A DNA stretch of 57,280 nucleotides. Source: SYIM01 sp041182885 (lineage in GTDB: Bacteria > Pseudomonadota > Gammaproteobacteria > Burkholderiales > Burkholderiaceae_E). The position numbers and the translations under genes are program-made. The notes beneath the pieces were generated by a model. It saw only the letters and a list, made by a program, of their open reading frames with translations, was not told where the DNA came from and did no database searches. The stretch spans positions 1 to 57,280 of the forward strand of contig JBMSQB010000017.1 of assembly GCA_049423065.1 (NCBI GenBank), read 5' to 3'. The first letter of the stretch is position 1; every line of letters starts with the position of its first letter. Shown here one piece after another: positions 40,662 to 48,404 of this stretch.

Positions 40662-41105
40662 ATGTCAACCGTCAAATCGTGTATTGCCCGCAAATCGGGT
40701 CAGATCAAATCCCTGCCCTCCAGCGCAAGCGTGCTGGAAGCGCTCACCATGATGCGTGAGCACCGGATCCGTGCGGTGCTCATCATCGATGACGATCAGC
40801 TGTCCGGTATTGTGTCGCAGGGCGATTGCGCGATCCGTGTGCTGCTGCCCGGCAAAGACGCCAGCGCCACGCGGGTATCCGACATCATGACGCGTGATCC
40901 GCTCACCGTCACGCCCGAGCACACCATCGATCACTGCATGAAGATCATGATGTCCCGCAGCATCCGCCACCTTCCGGTGACCGACGCAGGTCGAATCACC
41001 GGCATGGTATCCATTGGCGACGTGGTGAAAGACATCATGCAGCAGCAGGGTGAGCTCATCAAATACCTCGAGACCTACATCAAGGGTCATTCGGTCGAGT
41101 ATTGA
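40662..41105 (+). CDS. Stand-alone CBS-pair domain protein
   Basis: A 147-residue protein made almost entirely of two CBS motifs (about 10-65 and 75-130), which bind adenosine nucleotides such as AMP, ATP or SAM and sense energy status. Segments are SVLEALTMMREHRIRAVLIIDDDQLSGIVSQGDCA and VSDIMTRDPLTVTPEHTIDHCMKIMMSRSIRHLPVTD. It has no effector domain, so it must act through a partner. The start at 40662 is supported by the CBS fold beginning soon after; upstream in-frame sequence has no family likeness. It is followed by a 131-base gap with strong hairpins. Confidence 0.88.
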   Translation: MSTVKSCIARKSGQIKSLPSSASVLEALTMMREHRIRAVLIIDDDQLSGIVSQGDCAIRVLLPGKDASATRVSDIMTRDPLTVTPEHTIDHCMKIMMSRSIRHLPVTDAGRITGMVSIGDVVKDIMQQQGELIKYLETYIKGHSVEY

Positions 41106-41164
41106 TCAACCGCGCCTGATCGGCGCGGGCGCCTTTCAGGTGCCGTTCGGCTTTGCACTGAACG

Positions 41165-41184
41165 GACCGCACGACCTTGCGGTC
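41165..41184 (+). other. Hairpin between the CBS gene and the cyclase gene
   Basis: GACCGCA (41165-41171) and TGCGGTC (41178-41184) form a perfect seven-base stem with a six-base loop. It lies just before the second, RBS-containing hairpin. No U-run follows, so an intrinsic terminator is unlikely. Confidence 0.35.
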
Positions 41185-41200
41185 GACAGAGGAGCCGGAC

Positions 41201-41231
41201 TAGACTCCCCCGTCCCCCCGCAAGGAGTCTA
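41201..41231 (+). promoter_or_regulatory. Perfect hairpin that contains the ribosome binding site of the cyclase gene
   Basis: TAGACTCC (41201-41208) and GGAGTCTA (41224-41231) are perfectly complementary across a 15-base C-rich loop. The GGAG in the right arm is the only Shine-Dalgarno site for the ATG at 41237, nine bases on. In a transcript covering both arms the site would be paired. A weak promoter with -10 TAGACT in the left arm (TTGCGG at 41177, 18-base spacer) is an alternative, in which case the repeat could be an operator. Confidence 0.45.
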
Positions 41232-41236
41232 TCCAG

Positions 41237-42013
41237 ATGGCCCGTCGCTTTGTCGACCTGTCGGTACCGATCGAAAACGATGTGCGCTCCGATCCGCCCG
41301 GGCTTGAGCCCAGCATCGAATACCGCACGCACAAGGAAACCGCACCGCTGGTCGCGCGGCGCTATGCCGACCTCAAGCCCGAGGAACTGATTGATGGCGA
41401 GGGGTATGCGATCGAGTTCCTCAAGGTCAATACGCACAACGGTACGCATGTCGATGCGCCCTGGCATTTCGCCTCCACCATGGATCGGGGCAAGCCTGCT
41501 GCCACCATCGATGTGATCCCGCTCGAGTGGTTCTATGGGCGAGGGGTGAAGCTCGATTTCCGGCACTTCCCCGACGGGTATGTAGTGCAGGCAGACGACG
41601 TCGAGCGGGAGCTTGCGCGCATCGGCCACGATCTGAAGCCCTTCGATATCGTGGTGGTCAACACATCGGCGGGCAAGCGGTTTGGCGATCCCGATTATGT
41701 CGAGGCGGGCTGCGGAATGGGCCGCGAGGCAACGCTCTATCTCACCTCGCGCGGCGTGCGCGTCACCGGTACCGACTGCTGGTCCTGGGACGCCCACTTC
41801 AAGCACATGGCCAAGACCTATGACGAAACCCGCGACGTGAAGGTGATCTGGGAAGGCCACAAGGCTGGGCGCGAGATCGGCTATTGCCACATTGAAAAGA
41901 TGCACAACCTCGAGGTGCTGCCCGCGCACGGATTCACGCTCTCCTGTTTCCCGGTGAAGGTGCGGGGCGGGTCGGCGGGCTTTACCCGGGCCGTGGCGAT
42001 CTTCGAAGACTAG
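41237..42013 (+). CDS. Cyclase family protein (kynurenine formamidase-like metal hydrolase)
   Basis: A 258-residue metal-dependent amidohydrolase of the KynB/cyclase family. The metal motif H-x3-H-x-D-x3-H is visible as THNGTHVDAPWH (His67, His71, Asp73, His77). Members hydrolyse N-formylkynurenine, isatin and related amides. At 258 residues it is longer than KynB (about 210), with extra sequence near the C-terminus (SWDAHFKHMAKTYDETRDVKVIWEGHK), so a different substrate such as isatin-like lactam is likely. It is followed nine bases later by a fumarylacetoacetase-like gene. The ribosome site is in the hairpin described at 41201-41231. Confidence 0.87.
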   Translation: MARRFVDLSVPIENDVRSDPPGLEPSIEYRTHKETAPLVARRYADLKPEELIDGEGYAIEFLKVNTHNGTHVDAPWHFASTMDRGKPAATIDVIPLEWFYGRGVKLDFRHFPDGYVVQADDVERELARIGHDLKPFDIVVVNTSAGKRFGDPDYVEAGCGMGREATLYLTSRGVRVTGTDCWSWDAHFKHMAKTYDETRDVKVIWEGHKAGREIGYCHIEKMHNLEVLPAHGFTLSCFPVKVRGGSAGFTRAVAIFED

Positions 42014-42022
42014 GGCGCAACC

Positions 42023-42961
42023 ATGAAGCTCGCCACGTTTGTTCGCGACGATGGCTCGCGTGCAGTGGGTGTGGTCGATACGCGCCTTGGGCAGGTGCTC
42101 GATCTGGCCAGGTCCGCGGCCGAGCTGGCGCTTGCCCGCCCGGCGTTTGAATCCATGCTGGATCTGATCGATGGCGGTGACGCCGCACTCGATGCGGCGC
42201 GCGCGGTCGCGGCCCGCTGGCCGGCCGCCCATGCGAAGCCGCTTGCCGGGCTTCAGCTTCTGTCGCCGCTGCCCGAGCCTCGCCAGATGCGCGATTGCCT
42301 GGTGTTCGAGGCGCATCTGCTGAACGCGATGAAAACCTGGGAAAAGCGCACCGGCAAACCTTCGGCCCCCGTTTCACCGGTCTGGTACCAACGCCCCACC
42401 TGGTACAAGTGCAACCGGATGAGCGTGGTCGGGCATGAAACCGACGTGCGCTGGCCGCCATTTTCCGAGTTGATGGACTATGAACTGGAACTGGCCTGCG
42501 TGATCGGACGGCGCGGCTGTGACATCGCCCGCGACCAGGCGATGTCGCACATTTTCGGGTTCACCATCTTCAATGATTTTTCGGCGCGCGACGTCCAGAT
42601 GGTGGAGCGGCCGCTCGGTATGGGGCCGATGAAGGGCAAGGACTTTGATACCGGCAATGTGCTGGGGCCCTGGATCGTCACCACCGACGAGATCGGTGAT
42701 CCGCACACGCTCGACATGGAAGTGAGAGTGAACGGCGAGCGGCGTGGCGGCGGAAATTCATCGGGCATGCACCACGGCTTTCCGGACATTCTCGCGTTCA
42801 TCTCGCAGTCGGAAACGCTTTACCCGGGCGAGGTGATCGCCTCGGGCACGGTCGGAACCGGATGTGGTCTTGAGATCGATCGGTTTCTCGAACCCGGCGA
42901 TGTCGTCGAACTCGAAATCGAGCGCATTGGTGTGCTCAGGAATCGAATTGTTCGCCGCTGA
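42023..42961 (+). CDS. Fumarylacetoacetate hydrolase family protein
   Basis: A 312-residue member of the FAH superfamily, which cleaves or decarboxylates beta-dicarbonyl compounds. The C-terminal FAH domain starts near residue 85. Metal ligands appear as Glu154 and Glu156 (MDYELELACVIG) and Asp185 (TIFNDFSARDVQ), followed by KGKDFDTGNVLGPWIVT and a VNGERRGGGNSS loop. Length suits the hydroxymuconate/acylpyruvate hydrolase group rather than true fumarylacetoacetase. With the cyclase gene before it, a ring-opening then C-C cleavage sequence on an aromatic or heterocyclic compound is a reasonable inference. Confidence 0.9.
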   Translation: MKLATFVRDDGSRAVGVVDTRLGQVLDLARSAAELALARPAFESMLDLIDGGDAALDAARAVAARWPAAHAKPLAGLQLLSPLPEPRQMRDCLVFEAHLLNAMKTWEKRTGKPSAPVSPVWYQRPTWYKCNRMSVVGHETDVRWPPFSELMDYELELACVIGRRGCDIARDQAMSHIFGFTIFNDFSARDVQMVERPLGMGPMKGKDFDTGNVLGPWIVTTDEIGDPHTLDMEVRVNGERRGGGNSSGMHHGFPDILAFISQSETLYPGEVIASGTVGTGCGLEIDRFLEPGDVVELEIERIGVLRNRIVRR

Positions 42962-42996
42962 GCGTCGTTGTGCCCGCACATTGAAGGATCCCTGTC

Positions 42997-43617
42997 ATGC
43001 CTTTGCCTGAACGTCCCGCCTCGATTGGTCGTCGCCCGGTGCACCTGCGTGCGATCACCATGCGCGGCTACCATCGTCAGGATGGGTTGTATGAGATTGA
43101 GGGCCGGGTGAGCGACAGCAAAGACCTGCCGTTTTCACCGCCTGCGGGTGATCGGCATGTGAAGGTGGGTGATCTGGTGCATGACATGTGGGTTCGGATT
43201 GCGGTGGACACCGACCTGGTGGTGCACGAGATCGAGTCGGTGAGCGATTCCACCCCCTATCCGGTCTGCCGGGAGGGCGGCATGAACCTCGAGCGACTGA
43301 TCGGCACGCGGATCGCGGCCGGTTGGAGCAACGAGGTGAAGCGCAAGCTTGGCCGAAGCGCCGCCTGCACACACATCATGGAATTGTTGATCCCGATGGG
43401 AACTGCAGCCTTCCAGACGCTGGCCGAGGTGCGGCTGGCCAAGCCGCCGCAACTCGATCCGTCAGGCAAGCCCCTGAAGGTGGAAAGCTGCAGCGCCTAT
43501 GCTGCCGACCGGGGGGTGGTGGCCATGCACTTTCCGGCGTTCTACACCGGCAACCAGAGCGCACAGGCCCAGCGCGCCGATGCCCACTTCGGCGCCAATT
43601 CGGGTCACGATCACTGA
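42997..43617 (+). CDS. DUF2889 domain protein
   Basis: A 206-residue protein of the DUF2889 family, common in aromatic-degrading Proteobacteria and of no known function. It opens MPLPERPASIGRRPVHLRAITMRGYHRQDGLYEIEGRVSDSK and keeps the family segments VHDMWVRIAVDTDLVVHEIE, GTRIAAGWSNEVKRKLG and CTHIMELLIPMGTAAFQTL. No signal peptide or membrane segment is seen. It follows the FAH-family gene by 35 bases in a likely operon; in other genomes I recall such proteins near similar ring-cleavage genes. The C-terminus ends in a His-rich tail. Confidence 0.85.
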   Translation: MPLPERPASIGRRPVHLRAITMRGYHRQDGLYEIEGRVSDSKDLPFSPPAGDRHVKVGDLVHDMWVRIAVDTDLVVHEIESVSDSTPYPVCREGGMNLERLIGTRIAAGWSNEVKRKLGRSAACTHIMELLIPMGTAAFQTLAEVRLAKPPQLDPSGKPLKVESCSAYAADRGVVAMHFPAFYTGNQSAQAQRADAHFGANSGHDH

Positions 43618-43667
43618 GGGTGGGCGCCCGGCGCACCGGACCCGATGAATGCCGGACCAGCCCGCGC

Positions 43668-44267
43668 TCAACGCACCGGGATCATGATTTCGTTGCGGCG
43701 ATTCCAGGGCAGGGTGAAGGGATCGTTGTAGCGCGCGATCTGCGCTTCGCCCGCAGCCTGCAGGCCCTGGGTGGTGACCCACTCGCGCAGTCTGCGCGTC
43801 TGCTCGCTGATGGCGGTTTCGGTGGTGAAGCCGCCAAAGCGCACCACTGCCATCCGGTGCCGCGGCACCTCGCGAAGATTGACCGATGGATCCGAGGGCT
43901 TGGGTAGCGTGTTCGAACGAAGGTCCTCGGGCATCACGAAGTGCAGGCGCCATTGGTCGCCCCCTGCTGGTTCCACGGTGACCGGTGCTGTCATGGCGAT
44001 TTTTACCGGCTGACCGTCGGGCCCGCTGTTGCCGCCGAAGATATAGCCCGCTACCCGCCGGAAGCCCGCGCGGCTCGCTTCGTCAAAGCCGCCTTCGACC
44101 CGGGTCTCGGCGACGACAAAGCCGGGGTAGTCGCGAAGTTCGAAATCACCCTCGCGACGCTCGATAGTGAAGGCGGGTTCGGATACGGCCATCGCGGACT
44201 CCGGAGAAAACAAGGTGGCCAGGGCGAGTGCCGTGGCCAGCACGGCGCGCTTGAAGACGGAGATCAT
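43668..44267 (-). CDS. SOUL-family haem-binding protein, exported
   Basis: A 199-residue protein with an N-terminal signal (MISVFKRAVLATALALATLFSPESAMA). The SOUL domain follows: FTIERREGDFELRDYPGFVVAETRVEG, GFRRVAGYIFGGN, VKIAMTAPVTVEP and ARYNDPFTLPWNRRNEIMIPV. The final strand and the IAMTAPV motif are strongly conserved in the family. Family members bind haem or tetrapyrroles in eukaryotes; periplasmic bacterial members are largely uncharacterised. I start at 44267, where the signal peptide begins; sequence upstream belongs to the divergent gene. It converges on the DUF2889 gene. Confidence 0.88.
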   Translation of the reverse strand: MISVFKRAVLATALALATLFSPESAMAVSEPAFTIERREGDFELRDYPGFVVAETRVEGGFDEASRAGFRRVAGYIFGGNSGPDGQPVKIAMTAPVTVEPAGGDQWRLHFVMPEDLRSNTLPKPSDPSVNLREVPRHRMAVVRFGGFTTETAISEQTRRLREWVTTQGLQAAGEAQIARYNDPFTLPWNRRNEIMIPVR

Positions 44268-44355
44268 GAGGCTGCCTGTCAAGAGGGATGGAAACGTTGA
44301 CGGGATTGTCCCCCAGTGATCCGGTGGAACCGAGGTCATGCCCAGGTTGGCGGGT

Positions 44356-44387
44356 CGGGATCCCGGGGTGGCGCGTCTGTCTACAAT
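44356..44387 (+). promoter_or_regulatory. TACAAT box close to the start codon, with an overlapping palindrome
   Basis: TACAAT at 44382-44387 (five of six match) would start transcription at about 44394, the A of the ATG, implying a leaderless mRNA. The perfect palindrome CGGGATCCCG (44356-44365) covers the place of the -35 box, which is not recognisable. It could be an operator. Confidence 0.35.
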
Positions 44388-44393
44388 GGATCC

Positions 44394-45233
44394 ATGACCG
44401 CTTCGCATACGCCGCACTCTACGCTCGACCCTGAACAGGCGCCCGCGTTTCCGGCGCCCTCTGTCGGCCCGAATCGCACCGGCGGCGCCGTCTGGCATGT
44501 TCGCGCCCTGAGGGCATCGGGCCGCTGGCGCCCGACGCGGGAGGCGATCGCGAGCTGGCTGGGCACGCTGAGGTTCGAGTCTCGCCATCTGGTGCTGGTC
44601 GGCGCGTCTGCCGGATGGATGATGTCGACCGATTTCCTCGAACGTTTCCGGTGTATCGAGGCGATCGATATCGACCCGCTGGCCCGCCCGCTTTTTGCCT
44701 GGCGCCATGGACGGCGCCTGAGGCGCGCAGGCACGTCAGTGCACTGGCATCGGCTGGACGCGCTGTTGCGACTGGAAGCGCTCATGGCGCGCTGGCCCGA
44801 TGCGGCCTGGCTGTTCGATAACGTGCTGGGGCAGCAGATCTATCGCCATCACGATCTGGATGCGGTGGAGGCTGCGCTGGCTGGGCTCCCCAGGCGGCTC
44901 GCGGGGCGGGAGTGGGCGAGTGTGCATGACTGGTTGTCGGGGCCTGCTCTGCCGGGTGATGTTGGCGCGGTGCTTTCGAGGCCGATCGAGCGCGCGGTGC
45001 TCGAGCCCACAGGGCTGCGACTCAAGGATCGGAACCATTCGCTTGATGCGGCGGGCGAGGCCCTCCTTGCCACGCTCAACGCCAGTGGCGAATGGCAGGA
45101 TCACCGCACGGCGTGTGTGTTTCCACCGGGCACCCCGGTTTCGCTCATTCCCTGGGAGTTTCTCCCCGGGAAATGGCATTGGCTGCAGGCCGGGTGCGTT
45201 CTCGACCGCAACGATCGAACGGCCCGTTCGTGA
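44394..45233 (+). CDS. Uncharacterised protein with a Rossmann (methyltransferase-like) region
   Basis: A 279-residue protein I do not recognise as a named family. Residues about 60-105 look like the nucleotide-binding half of a SAM-dependent methyltransferase: a strand and glycine-turn (HLVLVGASAGWMM), then a second strand ending in acidic residues (CIEAIDIDPLARPLFAWRH), later RLDALLR and WLFDNVLGQQ. The canonical G-x-G-x-G is altered to GASAG. The C-terminal part has many Trp and His residues (VSLIPWEFLPGKWHWLQAG) and no domain I know. It lies 68 bases before argG and divergent to the SOUL gene. No function is proposed. Confidence 0.6.
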   Translation: MTASHTPHSTLDPEQAPAFPAPSVGPNRTGGAVWHVRALRASGRWRPTREAIASWLGTLRFESRHLVLVGASAGWMMSTDFLERFRCIEAIDIDPLARPLFAWRHGRRLRRAGTSVHWHRLDALLRLEALMARWPDAAWLFDNVLGQQIYRHHDLDAVEAALAGLPRRLAGREWASVHDWLSGPALPGDVGAVLSRPIERAVLEPTGLRLKDRNHSLDAAGEALLATLNASGEWQDHRTACVFPPGTPVSLIPWEFLPGKWHWLQAGCVLDRNDRTARS

Positions 45234-45252
45234 TACGTTTAGGGGTTTGCTT

Positions 45253-45282
45253 CGGCGCGCTCACGCGCCGGGTGTCCTTTTC
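45253..45282 (+). promoter_or_regulatory. Hairpin with pyrimidine run in the argG leader
   Basis: CGGCGCG (45253-45259) and CGCGCCG (45264-45270) form a seven-base stem with a CTCA loop, followed by GGTGTCCTTTTC. The T-run begins eight bases after the stem, so termination would be weak. Another perfect repeat, CGAACG-GCC-CGTTCG at 45216-45230, overlaps the stop of the upstream gene. Both could act as a terminator for that gene or in control of argG. No clear Shine-Dalgarno site precedes the argG ATG. Confidence 0.35.
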
Positions 45283-45301
45283 CCCCGCACGATCCTGATC
45301 C

Positions 45302-46630
45302 ATGAGCCAGAACATTCTGCAGTCGCTTCCTGTCGGCGAGCGCGTCGGCATTGCCTTCTCCGGTGGGCTTGATACCTCGGCCGCTGTGCACTGGATGCGC
45401 GCGCGCGGCGCCGTTCCGTGCGCCTACACCGCCAATCTCGGTCAGCCCGACGAGACCGATTACGAAGACATTCCGCGCAAGGCGCGCGCCTACGGTGCCG
45501 ATATTGCGCGGCTGATCGACTGCCGCAAGCAGCTGGTTGCCGAAGGCATTGCCGCCATTCAATGCGCGGCCTTTCATGTGTCCACCGCGGGCGCCACCTA
45601 CTTCAACACCACGCCGCTTGGCCGTGCGGTGACAGGTACCGCGCTTGTCGTGGCCATGAAGGATGACGGCGTCAACATCTGGGGTGATGGCAGCACCTTC
45701 AAGGGTAACGACATCGAGCGCTTCTATCGCTATGGTCTGCTCGCCAATCCGGCACTGCGGGTCTACAAGCCCTGGCTCGATCAAACCTTTATCGACGAGC
45801 TCGGTGGCCGCAAGGAGATGAGCGAGTACCTCATCGCCAATGGCTTCGATTACAAGATGAGCGTGGAGAAAGCCTACTCCACCGACTCCAACATGCTGGG
45901 CGCCACCCACGAGGCGAAAGACCTCGAGTTTCTGAACAAGGGCATCACCATCGTCAATCCCATCATGGGCGTGGCGTTCTGGCGAGAAGAGGTGGTGGTC
46001 AAGCCTGAAACGGTCACCGTGCGGTTTGAGGAAGGGCAGCCGGTGGCGCTCAATGGCGCAAGCTTCTCCGATCAGGTGGCACTCTTTGAGGAGGCCAACC
46101 GCATCGGCGGTCGGCACGGTCTGGGCATGTGCGACCAGATCGAAAACCGCATCATTGAAGCCAAAAGCCGCGGCATCTATGAAGCCCCCGGCATGGCGTT
46201 GCTCCACATTGCCTACGAACGCCTGGTCACCGGCATTCACAACGAAGACACCATCGAGCAGTACCGCGCCAACGGCCGCCGACTGGGGAAACTGCTCTAC
46301 CACGGGCGCTGGTTCGATCCGCAGAGCCTCATGTTGCGCGAAACCGCACAGCGATGGGTGGCGCGCGCCGTCACCGGCGAGGTCACGCTTGAACTCAGGC
46401 GAGGCAACGACTACTCCATCCTCGACACCTCAAGCCCGAACCTCACCTATCACCCCGAGCGGCTCACCATGGAAAAAGGCCAGGGCGCGTTCACGCCGGC
46501 AGACCGTATCGGTCAACTCACCATGCGTGACCTCGACATCGCCGACACCCGCGCCAAGCTTGGCATCTACACCCGCACCGGTCTCCTGGGGCAGGGGGGC
46601 GACGGGTCGGTGCCGCTGCTCGGCGACTGA
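45302..46630 (+). CDS. argG: Argininosuccinate synthase
   Basis: A 442-residue enzyme that joins citrulline and aspartate with ATP in arginine synthesis. The PPi-loop IAFSGGLDTSAAVHWM is at about residue 17. Length and segments (QCAAFHVSTAGATYFNTTPLGRAVTG, DDGVNIWGDGSTFKGNDIERFYRYG, YSTDSNMLGATHEAKDLE) place it in the long E. coli-type branch, not the short Bacillus type. It is the only obvious central biosynthesis gene in the window. Control of arginine genes by ArgR-like repressors is known in bacteria, but I see no clear operator here. Confidence 0.97.
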   Translation: MSQNILQSLPVGERVGIAFSGGLDTSAAVHWMRARGAVPCAYTANLGQPDETDYEDIPRKARAYGADIARLIDCRKQLVAEGIAAIQCAAFHVSTAGATYFNTTPLGRAVTGTALVVAMKDDGVNIWGDGSTFKGNDIERFYRYGLLANPALRVYKPWLDQTFIDELGGRKEMSEYLIANGFDYKMSVEKAYSTDSNMLGATHEAKDLEFLNKGITIVNPIMGVAFWREEVVVKPETVTVRFEEGQPVALNGASFSDQVALFEEANRIGGRHGLGMCDQIENRIIEAKSRGIYEAPGMALLHIAYERLVTGIHNEDTIEQYRANGRRLGKLLYHGRWFDPQSLMLRETAQRWVARAVTGEVTLELRRGNDYSILDTSSPNLTYHPERLTMEKGQGAFTPADRIGQLTMRDLDIADTRAKLGIYTRTGLLGQGGDGSVPLLGD

Positions 46631-46652
46631 ACATCCGACCGCGGCGTCCGCG

Positions 46653-47390
46653 ATGACCTTCTCAATCGTTGCGCGCGACCCGGCCACCGGTGCATTCGGC
46701 GTGGCGGTGGCCACCCGCTTCTTTGCAGTGGGCGCCCTTTGCCCGCATGCAGAGGGCGGGGTCGGGGCCCTTGCCACGCAGGCGCTCATCAATCCTCTTT
46801 ATGGTCTGGACGCCCTCGCGATGTTGCGCAACGGGGTGGCTGCACATGATGTGGTGGCTGCGCTCACCGATGCCGATCCCGGACGCGCCGCGCGGCAGCT
46901 GCATCTTCAGGACGCGCATGGGCGGATCGCTGCCTACACCGGCGCCGATTGCATTCCGTGGTGCGGGCACCGCATCGCAGAACGGGTCTCCGTAGCCGGC
47001 AACATGCTGGTCGGGCCTGGGGTGGTTGACGACACCCTGCGCGCCTATCAGGAGGGCATGAACCTGCCCTTTGCCGAGCGTCTGATCCATGCGCTCAAGG
47101 CCGGTGAGGCGGCGGGCGGCGACAAGCGCGGACGGCAGGCCGCAGCGCTTCGTATCCACACGACCGAGGCGTATCCGGCGCTTGATCTCCGGGTCGATGA
47201 TCATGATGATCCGCTTGCCGAACTCGAGCGTCTCGAGGCGGTGAGCCGCGAACGCTTCACGCATTTCGCGCAGTTCTTTGCCACCCGTGCGCGGCCGGGC
47301 GGCATTCATGATCGCGCTGTGATCGAGGCAGCCATCGCGAAGGCCGTCGCGGGTCAGGCAGGTACGCGTTCGCGTGCCACCAACGCATGA
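46653..47390 (+). CDS. DUF1028 family protein (Ntn-hydrolase-like)
   Basis: A 245-residue protein of the DUF1028 family, which is placed in the Ntn-hydrolase fold but has no firm function. Marks are MTFSIVARDPATGAFGVAVATRF, CPHAEGGVGALATQALINPLYG, RQLHLQDAHGRIAAYTGADCIPW and VAGNMLVGPGVVDDTLRAY, all highly typical. The threonine at position 2 is conserved, compatible with an N-terminal nucleophile after Met removal. The family often sits by peptide-type ABC genes, as here, 12 bases before the first ATPase gene, suggesting amide or peptide processing. Confidence 0.88.
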   Translation: MTFSIVARDPATGAFGVAVATRFFAVGALCPHAEGGVGALATQALINPLYGLDALAMLRNGVAAHDVVAALTDADPGRAARQLHLQDAHGRIAAYTGADCIPWCGHRIAERVSVAGNMLVGPGVVDDTLRAYQEGMNLPFAERLIHALKAGEAAGGDKRGRQAAALRIHTTEAYPALDLRVDDHDDPLAELERLEAVSRERFTHFAQFFATRARPGGIHDRAVIEAAIAKAVAGQAGTRSRATNA

Positions 47391-47402
47391 CCCGAGGGGC
47401 CC

Positions 47403-48404
47403 ATGCTCCTTGAGATCGATTCGCTCAGGGTGAGCTTTGCCACCGCCCGTGGCGAGGCGCGCGCGGTTGACGGCGTGAGCCTATCGGTGCGGGCTGGCGA
47501 AACACTATGCATTGTGGGCGAGTCAGGCTGCGGCAAGAGCGTGACCGCGCTGTCCATCATGGGGCTGGTGCCCAGCCCGCCCGCTGCGCTTTCCGGTTCG
47601 ATCCGCTTTGAGGGTTGCGAATTGCTGGGCCTCAACCGTAAGCAGTGGTCTGACCTGCGCGGCAACCGCATCGCGATGATTTTTCAGGAGCCGATGACCT
47701 CGCTCAATCCGGCCTTTACCGTCGGGTCACAACTCACCGAGGCGCTGATGCGCCACCGTGCAATGTCGCGCCTGCAGGCCCGCGAGGCGGCAATTGCCAT
47801 GCTCGCGCGCGTGCGCATTCCGTCGCCCGAGCGCCGGATCGACGACTATCCCCACCGCCTCTCGGGCGGCATGCGCCAGCGGGTGATGATCGCGATGGCG
47901 CTTCTCTGTCAGCCTGCGCTGCTGATTGCAGACGAACCCACCACCGCGCTCGATGTCACGATCCAGGCCCAGGTGCTCGCGCTGATGCGAAGCCTGCGCG
48001 ATGAGACCGGAACCGCCATCATTCTCATCACCCATGATCTAGGCGTGGTGGCGCAGATGGCCGACCGGGTGGCGGTGATGTACGCCGGACAGGTGGTCGA
48101 GCAGGCGCCGGTGAGAGAACTTTTTTCGCAGCCGCAGCACCCTTACACCGTCGGGCTGCTGGGCGCCATTCCGGCGATTGCGGCGCCGCGCGCACGCCTG
48201 TCCGCGATCAGCGGCATGGTGCCTGCCGCCACGGCCATGCCCGCCGGCTGCCGTTTTGCCGAACGCTGTCCGTTTGTGCAGCCCGAGTGTCGCGCCGACC
48301 CGGTCGAACTGGTCGAACTCTCGGCCGGGCACTGGTCGCGTTGCAGGCGTGCGCCTCTGGAAGCGCTTGCCGAGTCGCTCGCGCCCGATCTCGAGTCGGC
48401 ATGA
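47403..48404 (+). CDS. dppD: Peptide-type ABC transporter ATP-binding protein (DppD/OppD)
   Basis: A 333-residue ATPase. Walker A is GESGCGKSVT at residues 39-48, the signature LSGGMRQRVMIAMAL follows, and Walker B is LLIADEPTTALDVTIQAQ. The C-terminal oligopeptide region contains HPYTVGLLGAIP and the four-cysteine pattern GCRFAERCPFVQPEC to RC, which in Dpp-type ATPases can bind an iron-sulfur cluster. It overlaps the next ATPase gene (ATGA). Substrate could be a dipeptide or another small amide; the label is by family. Confidence 0.92.
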   Translation: MLLEIDSLRVSFATARGEARAVDGVSLSVRAGETLCIVGESGCGKSVTALSIMGLVPSPPAALSGSIRFEGCELLGLNRKQWSDLRGNRIAMIFQEPMTSLNPAFTVGSQLTEALMRHRAMSRLQAREAAIAMLARVRIPSPERRIDDYPHRLSGGMRQRVMIAMALLCQPALLIADEPTTALDVTIQAQVLALMRSLRDETGTAIILITHDLGVVAQMADRVAVMYAGQVVEQAPVRELFSQPQHPYTVGLLGAIPAIAAPRARLSAISGMVPAATAMPAGCRFAERCPFVQPECRADPVELVELSAGHWSRCRRAPLEALAESLAPDLESA

